Positions 43,888 to 52,385 of a DNA stretch of 64,000 bases are shown here, piece by piece. This DNA comes from Pseudomonas sp. KU26590 (GTDB taxonomy: Bacteria > Pseudomonadota > Gammaproteobacteria > Pseudomonadales > Pseudomonadaceae). The stretch spans positions 3,005,501 through 3,069,500 of the forward strand of contig NZ_CP110644.1 in NCBI RefSeq assembly GCF_026153515.1, given 5' to 3'. Under the pieces are notes generated by a model. The model saw nothing but the letters and a program-made list of their open reading frames with translations, made no database searches and was not told the DNA's origin. The first letter of the stretch is position 1. Every line of letters begins with the position of its first letter. The position numbers and the translations under genes are program-made.

Positions 43888-44567
43888 GCCGGCCAATGAA
43901 AAGCCAAGCGGCTGCGCGGTCCGTCGATGTCGATCAACTGCTGCAGGACAGCTACCTGTTGGTGGTCGAGTTGCGTCATGGCGCATCCGCTCCGGACAGC
44001 GATGCGCTCTGGGCGGTGTGCACCCGGCAGGTTGTCGAGGTTCGCGATGCGCTGACCCAGGCCGGCGTCAGCCAGCGCAATGTCGACTTCATCAGCCATG
44101 CCCAATGTGCGCTCATGGATGAAACCGTGCTGATCCACGCCGATGCCGGTGCCCGCGCCAAATGGACCCACGAACCGCTCCAGGCGCATTACTTCGGGCG
44201 TCATCAGGCGGGGCAGTTTCTCTACGAAGAAATGCGTGAGGTGTTGAACGAGCCTTCTCCGGACCCGAGCGTACTGAGGGTCTATCACCGCGTCCTGATG
44301 CTGGGATTTCTCGGTCGCTACAAGGAGCCGAACCACCCCGAGCGGCAACAGTTGATGGCCGAGTTGACCCGCCGGGTTGCTCCGGTGAGCCTGGATCAGC
44401 CGTTGCCGACGTGGATCGACGCGCGGGGCCGCAAGCCCTTGCCAGCCTGGGTGCGCGCACCGTTGCTACACCTGCTGGTGGCCGGTTTGCTGCTGGCGGG
44501 CATCTGGTGGTTGCTGGATTCGCATCTGGCGGCTCTGGTCGCCTCCCTTGTGACCGAGCAGGTGTGA
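43884..44567 (+). CDS. tssL: T6SS membrane protein TssL (DotU/IcmH)
   Basis: A 227-residue protein. The cytoplasmic DotU domain has NVDFISHAQCALMDETVLIH and HYFGRHQAGQFLYEEMREVL; a single C-terminal anchor helix (LLHLLVAGLLLAGIWWLL) lies at about residues 190-212. It lacks an OmpA-like C-terminus; that function is supplied by the next gene. Binds TssM and TssK. Confidence 0.93.
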   Translation: MSRPMKSQAAARSVDVDQLLQDSYLLVVELRHGASAPDSDALWAVCTRQVVEVRDALTQAGVSQRNVDFISHAQCALMDETVLIHADAGARAKWTHEPLQAHYFGRHQAGQFLYEEMREVLNEPSPDPSVLRVYHRVLMLGFLGRYKEPNHPERQQLMAELTRRVAPVSLDQPLPTWIDARGRKPLPAWVRAPLLHLLVAGLLLAGIWWLLDSHLAALVASLVTEQV

Positions 44568-44574
44568 CGCGCCC

Positions 44575-46362
44575 ATGACACTCAAGTTGATGCGTGCACT
44601 TGCCCTGTGGTCCGGATGCTTGGCGCTGATGGTGATCAGCGTGTTGCCGCTGAGCCTGGTCGTTCAAGCCCTGGCGGCGGCGGGCGCCCTGGCTCTGGTG
44701 CTCGGGGCCTGGCTGCTGGCGGGTCGGCGCTCGGCGCGTGTTGGTGGTTCCCTGCGGCTGGATGAGTTCCGAGCCTTGCCTGGCAGTGAGTACCGCCTGC
44801 CCGTGGTGCTGGTGTGTGGCAAGGGAGCGGCGGGGCTTTTTGCGGTTGATGCCGATGCCGATGCCAATATCGCCGAGCCAACGGCCGTGCGGACGACGCC
44901 AAACGGGTGTTACGTCAGGGTGCCGAGCATTGAACGATCGCCCGCGATGGTGGCTGCGCTGCTGGCGGCACGTCCGCAATGGCGTGCGCAGCTGAGTGTC
45001 ATGTTCGTGATCAATCCAGCCATGTACGCCGACAGCGCGGTGGTGGCCGGCGAGCTTCGTGCGCTGTGTCACCAGCTTTCCGTGGTCCGCAGGTGTGCGC
45101 TGACCTTGCCTTTGTGGGTGGTTAGCTATCAACAAGCCTCACCAGGGTCGCGCGATGTTGGTGGGAGCGGCTTTACCCGGGAAAAGGGAAGTGCGGGCGC
45201 CGAATCTGTCTGGTTCAGTTGGGAAAGCGGCGGAACATCCGCGCAGGTCCGGGACAACGGCACCTGCGCCAGCGTGGAGGACTGGCAGAGACAAGACGCC
45301 GCTGCTCTCACTGAGCGGATGCAAATCGGCGTTCAAATGAATGCCTACGCTGCGTGGCTGGCGCAGTACGTCGCTGCGCACTTGATACGCAACGGCCGCA
45401 ATGGTTCGCGGTTGCCGCTGGCGTACGCGATCTGCCGCGTGGCGAGTCTGCCTGACCACAGGCCGGGCAGCGTCTGGCAGCACTGGATACAGGCGAAGAC
45501 CGCGCTGGTGCCGACCCATTTGACGGGGCCCACGGGCGGTGTTTTGCCTGTGCCGGATGCTTTACTTGATCTGCTGCCCCGGCACACCGGCAACACCGCA
45601 GCCAGGCGCGCCACTGTCATCGGCATATGGCTCACGGCGTTCGCTGCCGTCGTCGCGATGTCGAGCTCGGCCCGGCAGAACACCTTGCTAATCCGCCAGC
45701 TCGGTGACGACCTGCGCCGCTACGCCTCGATCAATGAAACCGCCCGCCAGGATCAGCAGGCCGTGGCCCTGCGCGAAGCGGCGTTCAACGTCCTGCACGA
45801 CGACGCCCGTCGTCTGGATGATTACTACCGTCACGGCGAGCCGCGGTCATTGGGCCTCGGCCTGTACCGCGCCGAACAGTTGCGCATCAGGGTCTGGCAC
45901 GCCATCGGCCGTTACCGGCCGCCCACCGAGACGGCGCAGGCGCCTGGACCGGTGCGGCTGGACACGCTGTCGCTGTTCAACATCGGCAGCGCCGAACTCA
46001 AGGCGGAGTCGACCCAGGTGCTGATCAACGCCCTGGTCGGCATCAAGGCCCGACCCGGTTGGTTGATCGTCGTCACCGGGCACACCGACGCCACCGGCAG
46101 CACGGAACACAACCTGCGCCTGTCCCGCGACCGCGCCGCCTCGGTGCGCGACTGGATGCAACGCATGGGCGGCATTCCCGGCAGTTGCTTTGCCGTGCAG
46201 GGCTACGGCGCCAGTCAGCCGATCGCCAGCAATGACACCGAACAAGGACGCAGGGCCAACCGCCGCGTCGACATCCGTCTGGTGCCGGAAGAGGGGGCCT
46301 GCGGGTCGCTTTCTGCCGGGGCCGGACCGGCTACCCCCGTCGCATTTCGCGGCACTCGATAA
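44575..46362 (+). CDS. T6SS-associated OmpA-domain membrane protein
   Basis: A 595-residue protein beginning with two hydrophobic helices (about residues 8-48), a long middle region, another helix near residues 348-362 (GIWLTAFAAVVAMS) and a C-terminal OmpA-like peptidoglycan-binding domain (about 462-575: LFNIGSAELKAES, VTGHTDATGSTEHNLRLS, GYGASQPIASN). Some T6SS clusters use such a protein (TagL-like or the ImcF-linked type) to tie the membrane complex to peptidoglycan, consistent with its place after the short tssL. A decayed REP element is translated in frame at about residues 196-206 (GGSGFTREKGS). Confidence 0.85.
   Translation: MTLKLMRALALWSGCLALMVISVLPLSLVVQALAAAGALALVLGAWLLAGRRSARVGGSLRLDEFRALPGSEYRLPVVLVCGKGAAGLFAVDADADANIAEPTAVRTTPNGCYVRVPSIERSPAMVAALLAARPQWRAQLSVMFVINPAMYADSAVVAGELRALCHQLSVVRRCALTLPLWVVSYQQASPGSRDVGGSGFTREKGSAGAESVWFSWESGGTSAQVRDNGTCASVEDWQRQDAAALTERMQIGVQMNAYAAWLAQYVAAHLIRNGRNGSRLPLAYAICRVASLPDHRPGSVWQHWIQAKTALVPTHLTGPTGGVLPVPDALLDLLPRHTGNTAARRATVIGIWLTAFAAVVAMSSSARQNTLLIRQLGDDLRRYASINETARQDQQAVALREAAFNVLHDDARRLDDYYRHGEPRSLGLGLYRAEQLRIRVWHAIGRYRPPTETAQAPGPVRLDTLSLFNIGSAELKAESTQVLINALVGIKARPGWLIVVTGHTDATGSTEHNLRLSRDRAASVRDWMQRMGGIPGSCFAVQGYGASQPIASNDTEQGRRANRRVDIRLVPEEGACGSLSAGAGPATPVAFRGTR
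45160..45190 (+). repeat. Decayed REP element inside a coding sequence
   Basis: GTGGGAGCGGCTTTACCCGG followed by GAAAAGG closely matches the intergenic REP consensus GTGGGACCGGCTTTAGCCGG GAAGAGG with about three changes. It is in frame and encodes GGSGFTREKG, the same peptide type that other REPs in this window spell (GTGFSREE). Confidence 0.65.
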
Positions 46363-46381
46363 CCCAAGCAAGGAGTTTCAC

Positions 46382-46873
46382 ATGGCAATTCCCGTTTACC
46401 TCTGGCTCAAAGATGACGGCGGCGCTGACATCAAAGGCTCGGTCAACGTGCAGTCCCGGGAAGGCAGCGTCGAAGTGGTCGCCCAGGACCACAGCGTGTA
46501 CATCCCCACCGACAACAACACCGGCAAATTGACCGGCGCCCGCGTCCACACGCCGTTCCTCTTCACCAAGGAAATCGATGCCAGCAGCCCGTACCTGTAC
46601 AAGGCGGTCGGCACCGGCCAGACCCTGAAAAGCGCCGAGTTCAAGTGGTACCGCATCGACGACGCCGGCCAGGAAGTCGAGTACTTCAACACCCTGCTGG
46701 AGAACGTCAAGGTCGTGCGCGTCGCGCCGAAAATGCACGACGTCAAGGACCCGGCCAAGGAGAAGCACAACCACCTGGAGATGATCGAGCTGCGTTACGA
46801 GAAGGTCACCTGGACCTACAAGGACGGCAACATCATCCACTCCGACTCGTGGAACGAACGCCAGACCGCCTGA
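46382..46873 (+). CDS. hcp: T6SS tube protein Hcp
   Basis: A 163-residue Hcp: MAIPVYLWLKDDGGADIKGS, HTPFLFTKEIDASSPYLYKA and the C-terminal RYEKVTWTYKDGNIIHSDSW. It forms hexameric rings stacked into the inner tube and also acts as chaperone for small effectors. AAGGAG lies about 8 bases before the ATG. Confidence 0.96.
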   Translation: MAIPVYLWLKDDGGADIKGSVNVQSREGSVEVVAQDHSVYIPTDNNTGKLTGARVHTPFLFTKEIDASSPYLYKAVGTGQTLKSAEFKWYRIDDAGQEVEYFNTLLENVKVVRVAPKMHDVKDPAKEKHNHLEMIELRYEKVTWTYKDGNIIHSDSWNERQTA

Positions 46874-47061
46874 CGCTGCAAGGCCGGCAGACAGGCAGCT
46901 TTTGCGCGCCTGTCTGCCGGCTGCGGTGTGTTGGGTGAAGCGTCCGTTCGCGGGCGCTCCGCCAAGCACATCTGCACCGCACATTAAAGAACCAGCCATG
47001 CCGCGACCCGTTACCGGTCTCGGCGCCGGCACCCCAACCTTCCGTTCAAGGACGATGACCC

Positions 47062-49716
47062 ATGGCACAGAGCTCCTCCCGTTTGCTTCGCCGCCTCAAC
47101 CCTTTCTGCGCCCAGGCCCTCAGCGCGGCCGCGACGCTGTGCCAGAGCCGCGGCCACGGTCACATCACCATCGAGCACTGGCTGCTGAAACTGCTGGGGC
47201 AGGGCGACGGCGATCTGGTGCTGATCGGCCGGCGTTACGAGTGGGACATCGAAGCGCTGTGGACCGGCCTGCTCGACCACCTGGACCGCCTGCCACGCAG
47301 TCTCCAGGCCAAGCCGCAGCTGTGTGACAGATTGCAGCGGCTGATCAAGAACGCCTGGGTGCGCGCTTCGATGGAAGAGGACAACGAGCAACTGCGCTCG
47401 GCCCACGTCCTGGCCGCGCTGATCGAGAGCCCCGACCTGCTTGCATGCGTGGAGGCCTGGCCGTTGCTCAGCCTGAGCGAGGTGCAGTTGCGCCACTTGC
47501 TGCCGTTTCTTGAACAGCATTCCGATGAGCGCGCGGGTTCGGCGCCTGGGCCGGGGCCGGGGCCGGGTCTGGATCTTGCGCCGGATCGAGCTGCCGTGGC
47601 GATGTCGTCCGCGGGTTCAGCGGCGGAAAACCCGGTGCTGGCGAGGTTTACCCAGGACATCACCGAGAAGGCGCGCAAGGGCGAGATCGACCCCGTACTG
47701 GGCCGTGACGACGAGATTCGTCAGGTCATCGACATCCTGAGCCGCCGGCGCAAGAACAACCCGATTCTGGTGGGTGAGCCGGGCGTCGGCAAAACCGCGC
47801 TGGTCGAAGGGCTGGCCCTGCGCATCGTCGAAGGCAACGTGCCCGCTAGCCTGAAACCGGTCAGCGTGCGCACGCTGGATCTGGGGCTGTTGCAAGCCGG
47901 CGCGGGAGTGAAAGGCGAGTTTGAGCAACGCCTCAAAGATGTCATCGAGGCCGTGCAGCAGGCCGAACACCCGGTGCTGCTGTTCATCGATGAAGCCCAC
48001 ACCCTGATCGGCGCGGGCAATCAGGCGGGGGGCGCCGACGCCGCCAATCTGCTCAAACCCGCCCTGGCCCGTGGCGAACTGCGCACCATCGCCGCAACCA
48101 CCTGGAGCGAATACAAACAGTACTTCGAGCGTGACCCGGCGCTGGAGCGGCGCTTCCAGACGGTCAAAGTCGACGAGCCGGATGACGCGACGGCGATGGT
48201 CATGCTGCGCGGGTTGAAGGCCCGCTACGCCAGCCACCACGGCGTGCACATCGAGGACGCCGCGATACAGGCGGCAGTGGTGCTGTCGCGCCGCTATCTG
48301 CCCGGTCGGCAGTTGCCGGACAAAGCCGTCGACCTGCTCGACACCGCCAGCGCCCGGGTGCGCATGAGCCTGGATTGCGAGCCTCAGGCGCTGATTGCGA
48401 GCAAGGCCCGGCAGTCCGCGCTGGAGCAGGAACGTCTGGCGCTGCAAGACGATCAGCGCATCAACGGACGCAACGCCGATGAACGTCTGGCAGCCATCGC
48501 CGAGCAGCTTGTAGCCCTGAGCGATGAGTTGGGGCGACTTCATGACCAGCACGCCAACGAACTCGATCTCGCGCAGACGCTGCTTGCCGCACGCAGTGCG
48601 GAGGTCTTCGACGCCGACACCTGCGCGGATCTACAGGCCCAGCTCAAGGCGGTTCAGGGCGATGCACCGTTGCTGTCCCTGGACGTCGATGATCGCAGCG
48701 TCGCCCAGGTGATTGCCGACTGGACCGGCGTGCCCCTGAGCAGCCTGCTGAAAGATGAACAGGCCAGCCTGCTGACGCTGGAGCAGTCGTTGGCATCCCG
48801 CGTCATCGGCCAAGACCGAGCGATGACTGGTCTGTCTCAAAGACTGCGCGCCGCCAAAACCGGGTTGACTGAAGAGGACTCGCCGCTGGGCGTGTTCCTG
48901 CTGGTCGGCAGCAGCGGCATCGGCAAGACCGAAACCGCCCTGGCGCTGGCCGACACCCTGTTTGGCGGCGAGAAGTCGCTGATCACCCTGAACCTGTCCG
49001 AGTACCAGGAAGCCCACACCGTCAGCCAGCTGAAAGGCGCGCCGCCGGGCTACGTCGGCTACGGCCAGGGCGGCGTGCTCACCGAAGCGGTGCGCCAGCG
49101 ACCCTACAGCGTGGTGCTGCTGGACGAAGTGGAAAAGGCCCACCGCGACGTGCTCAACCTGTTTTATCAGGTCTTTGACCGGGGCTTCATGCGGGACGGC
49201 GAAGGGCGCGAAATCGACTTCCGCAACACCGTCATCGTCATGACTTCCAACCTGGGCAGCGACCTGTTGCAGGACTACCTGCTGGCGAACCCCGACGCGC
49301 TCGACGGTGAAGTGTACGAGCAACTGCGACCGGTCCTGCGCGAATACTTCCAGCCAGCGCTGCTGGCGCGTTTTCAGACGCTGATCTATCGACCGCTGCA
49401 GGCGCCGGCGCTCAAGCGCATCGTCGCGCTCAAGCTGAGCAAAGTGGCGGAGCGGTTGCGCCGGCATTACGGGCTGGACTGCCGGATCGACGAGCGCCTG
49501 CATGACGCGCTGATGGAGGCGTGCCTGCTGCCCGACAGCGGCGCGCGGAACATCGACAGCCTGCTCAATCAGCAGATTTTGCCGGTGCTCAGTCAGCAGC
49601 TTTTGCAGCGCCAGGCGGCGCGATTGGCAACCCGGGGCGTGGTGCTGGGGCACTGCGAGGAGGACGGCATCACCCTTGAGTTTGTCGAGGCCTCGGCGTC
49701 TATGGAGGGCAAATGA
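47062..49716 (+). CDS. tssH: T6SS ATPase TssH (ClpV)
   Basis: An 884-residue ClpB-type AAA+ ATPase. N-terminal ClpV domain (about 1-155) is followed by a Pro/Gly-rich linker (APGPGPGPG, about residues 161-169). Walker A of AAA1 is GEPGVGKT (238-245) and Walker B FIDEAHTLIGA; AAA2 has VGSSGIGKTETAL and VVLLDEVEKAH. Sheath disassembly factor that recycles TssB/C. The gene overlaps vgrG by 4 bases. Confidence 0.95.
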   Translation: MAQSSSRLLRRLNPFCAQALSAAATLCQSRGHGHITIEHWLLKLLGQGDGDLVLIGRRYEWDIEALWTGLLDHLDRLPRSLQAKPQLCDRLQRLIKNAWVRASMEEDNEQLRSAHVLAALIESPDLLACVEAWPLLSLSEVQLRHLLPFLEQHSDERAGSAPGPGPGPGLDLAPDRAAVAMSSAGSAAENPVLARFTQDITEKARKGEIDPVLGRDDEIRQVIDILSRRRKNNPILVGEPGVGKTALVEGLALRIVEGNVPASLKPVSVRTLDLGLLQAGAGVKGEFEQRLKDVIEAVQQAEHPVLLFIDEAHTLIGAGNQAGGADAANLLKPALARGELRTIAATTWSEYKQYFERDPALERRFQTVKVDEPDDATAMVMLRGLKARYASHHGVHIEDAAIQAAVVLSRRYLPGRQLPDKAVDLLDTASARVRMSLDCEPQALIASKARQSALEQERLALQDDQRINGRNADERLAAIAEQLVALSDELGRLHDQHANELDLAQTLLAARSAEVFDADTCADLQAQLKAVQGDAPLLSLDVDDRSVAQVIADWTGVPLSSLLKDEQASLLTLEQSLASRVIGQDRAMTGLSQRLRAAKTGLTEEDSPLGVFLLVGSSGIGKTETALALADTLFGGEKSLITLNLSEYQEAHTVSQLKGAPPGYVGYGQGGVLTEAVRQRPYSVVLLDEVEKAHRDVLNLFYQVFDRGFMRDGEGREIDFRNTVIVMTSNLGSDLLQDYLLANPDALDGEVYEQLRPVLREYFQPALLARFQTLIYRPLQAPALKRIVALKLSKVAERLRRHYGLDCRIDERLHDALMEACLLPDSGARNIDSLLNQQILPVLSQQLLQRQAARLATRGVVLGHCEEDGITLEFVEASASMEGK

Positions 49717-52250
49717 TGAACGATGCCATCGGGGTGTTTTTCGACCATAGCCGTCACAAACTTACCGTTCATAACCTGCCGGTGGCGCTGGATGTGCTGG
49801 CGTTTGAGGGCGAGGAGCGGCTGAGTCAGCCGTTTCATTACCGCGTGGAATTTACCTCGGTTGAGCAGGATATCGGCGCTGAACGGATGCTGGGGCAGGA
49901 TGCGCAGTTCAGCTTGCATGCGGCGGCGCATACCTTGCCGGTTGCGATTCGTGGTTTGTCGGTGCCTTCAGTTGAACCGCTGCGTACGTTGCATGGAGTG
50001 GTGACGGGGTTCAAGCGACTGTCGGGTTCTGCTGACGAGGCGCGCTATGAAGTGACGCTGGAACCGCGCCTGGCGTTGCTGGCCCGTGGACGGCAGTTCC
50101 GGATTTATCAGCATCAGTCGGTGCCGCAGATTGTTGAAAGCATTCTGCGGACTCGGCATGACTTTGAGGGGCAGGATTTTCTGTTTTCGCTGGTGCGGGA
50201 GTACCCGGCGCGCGAGCAGGTGATGCAGTACGGCGAGAGTGATCTGGCGTTTATCTCCCGCCTGTTAGCAGAGGTGGGGATCTGGTACCGCTTTAGCAAC
50301 AACGAGCGATTGGGTATCGCGGTCGTCGAGTTTCACGATGATCAGCGGCATTACGTTCGGCCGCGTGTGAGCTTGCCGTTTCGGCCTCAGTCCGGGTTGG
50401 GCAGCAGTGGCGCGGACGGGGTTTGGGGGCTGCAGGTCAGTCATGAGGTGGTGGAGCAGAGCGTTCACTTTCGTGCCTACCACCATCGGGATGCCAGTGC
50501 GTGGCTGGATGGGGATGTGGATCAGACGCGGGGGGATACGACGACCTATGGCGAGGCGTATCACTATGCCGAGCCGTTCAAGGCCCTGGGCCACAAACTG
50601 GATCAGGATGAGGATCTGCTGGGGGAAAGCGGGTTTTTCTATGGTCGGTTGCGGCATGAGCGGTATCTGAATGACCAGACGCGGCTGAGTGGAGTCAGCA
50701 GCAGCGCTTCGTTGGGATTGGCGCAGGTGTTGCAGATTCCGGGCGGCGCGCCCCAGGCGTTTGAACCGGGTGCTGTGATCACCCGATTGCAGTTGCGGGC
50801 TGCACGGGATCGCAGTTTTGAGTTGAGCTTTGAAGCGATTCCTTATTCCGAGAGCGTTTGTTTTCGGCCGCCTTTGCTGGCGAAACCGCAAATTGCCGGA
50901 ACCGTCCCGGCGCGGGTCACCAGCTCGCTGGCCAACGATCCCTACAGCCACATCGACCGCGAAGGCCGCTACAAGGTCAGCTTTCTGTTTGACCGCGACA
51001 GCTGGGAGCTGGGTGAGGAAAGCCTGTGGTTGAGGTTGGCTCGGCCCTATGCTGGCGATACCCACGGCCTGCACTTGCCACTGATCTGCGGCACTGAAGT
51101 AGCCATCGCGTTTGAGCAGGGCGACCCGGACCGGCCCTACATCGCCCATGCCCTTCACGACAGTCGCCATCCTGACCATGTGACGCTGCTGCGCAGCGAT
51201 TACAAACGCAACGTGCTGCGCACCCCGGCGAATAACAAGCTGCGCATGGAAGATGATCGCGGCAATGAGCACATCAAACTCAGCACCGAACACAGCGGCA
51301 AGAGCCAGCTGAACCTTGGACATCTGGTCGACAACGAGAAGGACAAGCGCGGCGAAGGGTTCGAATTGCGCAGTGATGGCTGGGGCGCCATTCGGGCCGG
51401 GCGTGGGGTGTTTATCAGTGCGGATGAACAGGCCAAGGCCCACGGTCAGCAGCTCGACATGGACGCTGCAATCGAGCAGTTGGAAAGCGCGTTGTCGTTG
51501 GCCCGCTCCATGGCTCAAGCCGCGCGGAGTGCCCAGACCATTGCCGCCGATACGAGCGGCCACGAACAACTCACCGCGGCGCTTACCAACCTTACCGAAC
51601 CAGGGCTTTTACTGCATGCACCGGCCGGCATTGGCGTGGTCAGCCCCGAGGCTGTTTTGCTGTCCTCCGGCCGTGACAGCGTCGCCATCACGTCGTCCCG
51701 CTCGACCAACATCAGCGCGGGGCACGACATCACGGGTACGGCCGAAGGTGCGATCAGCCTGTGCGCTGTGACTAAAGGCCTCGATCTAAAAGCCGTGGAT
51801 GGGGATATGCAGCTCCACGCCTACGGCGGCGCGATGCACGCGTTGGCGAATGACCAGATAAAAATTGAAAGCCTGGCCGGCCGTGTCGAGATCAGTGCGC
51901 CCGAAGAAATCGTCTTCAGCTGCGGCGGCGCCTTCATCCGCATCAAGGATGGCGACATCGAGCTGGGCGCGCCAGGGAACATCCATCACCGGGCCGCGTA
52001 CGTGCTAAAGGGCGGTGCCACCACGCTGACCACCCCGGCAACGCCGATACCGCCGGGCTATGCCGCGGGCTACACCCTCAGCGAACCCGATAAGGGTTAC
52101 GCGCCCTTCGCCCGTTACCTGATCACCACCCAGGAGGGCGAGCGGTTCCCCGGCGTGACAGACAAGGACGGCAAGACCATTCCGGTCCACACGCTGTTGC
52201 CCGGGAACGTGGTGATCGAGTTCCCCAATGACAAGCACGATGAGCAGTGA
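49713..52250 (+). CDS. vgrG: T6SS spike protein VgrG
   Basis: An 845-residue VgrG. N-terminal gp27-like part (LSQPFHYRVEFTSVEQDIGA, HGVVTGFKRL, RFSNNERLGIAVVEFHD), then the gp5-like segment (DREGRYKVSFLFDRDSWELG, LPLICGTEVAIAFEQGDPDR), a DUF2345 beta-helix extension (about 560-770) and a C-terminal tail about residues 790-845 with a transthyretin-like feel (RYLITTQEGERFPGVTDKDG). The tail likely recruits the lipase encoded next. No catalytic domain is recognised at the C-terminus. Confidence 0.94.
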   Translation: MMNDAIGVFFDHSRHKLTVHNLPVALDVLAFEGEERLSQPFHYRVEFTSVEQDIGAERMLGQDAQFSLHAAAHTLPVAIRGLSVPSVEPLRTLHGVVTGFKRLSGSADEARYEVTLEPRLALLARGRQFRIYQHQSVPQIVESILRTRHDFEGQDFLFSLVREYPAREQVMQYGESDLAFISRLLAEVGIWYRFSNNERLGIAVVEFHDDQRHYVRPRVSLPFRPQSGLGSSGADGVWGLQVSHEVVEQSVHFRAYHHRDASAWLDGDVDQTRGDTTTYGEAYHYAEPFKALGHKLDQDEDLLGESGFFYGRLRHERYLNDQTRLSGVSSSASLGLAQVLQIPGGAPQAFEPGAVITRLQLRAARDRSFELSFEAIPYSESVCFRPPLLAKPQIAGTVPARVTSSLANDPYSHIDREGRYKVSFLFDRDSWELGEESLWLRLARPYAGDTHGLHLPLICGTEVAIAFEQGDPDRPYIAHALHDSRHPDHVTLLRSDYKRNVLRTPANNKLRMEDDRGNEHIKLSTEHSGKSQLNLGHLVDNEKDKRGEGFELRSDGWGAIRAGRGVFISADEQAKAHGQQLDMDAAIEQLESALSLARSMAQAARSAQTIAADTSGHEQLTAALTNLTEPGLLLHAPAGIGVVSPEAVLLSSGRDSVAITSSRSTNISAGHDITGTAEGAISLCAVTKGLDLKAVDGDMQLHAYGGAMHALANDQIKIESLAGRVEISAPEEIVFSCGGAFIRIKDGDIELGAPGNIHHRAAYVLKGGATTLTTPATPIPPGYAAGYTLSEPDKGYAPFARYLITTQEGERFPGVTDKDGKTIPVHTLLPGNVVIEFPNDKHDEQ

Positions 52251-52385
52251 CCACCGCTCAGGGGCCCCGTCGCCCGGATGGGTTGCGATCTGCATCGCAA
52301 CGGCTACCGACACTGGGTCCGCCGCCAGGCAATCGGCCGCGACGATCTATCACCGCATCAAATTTTCAATCAGGAAGGACCCGGC

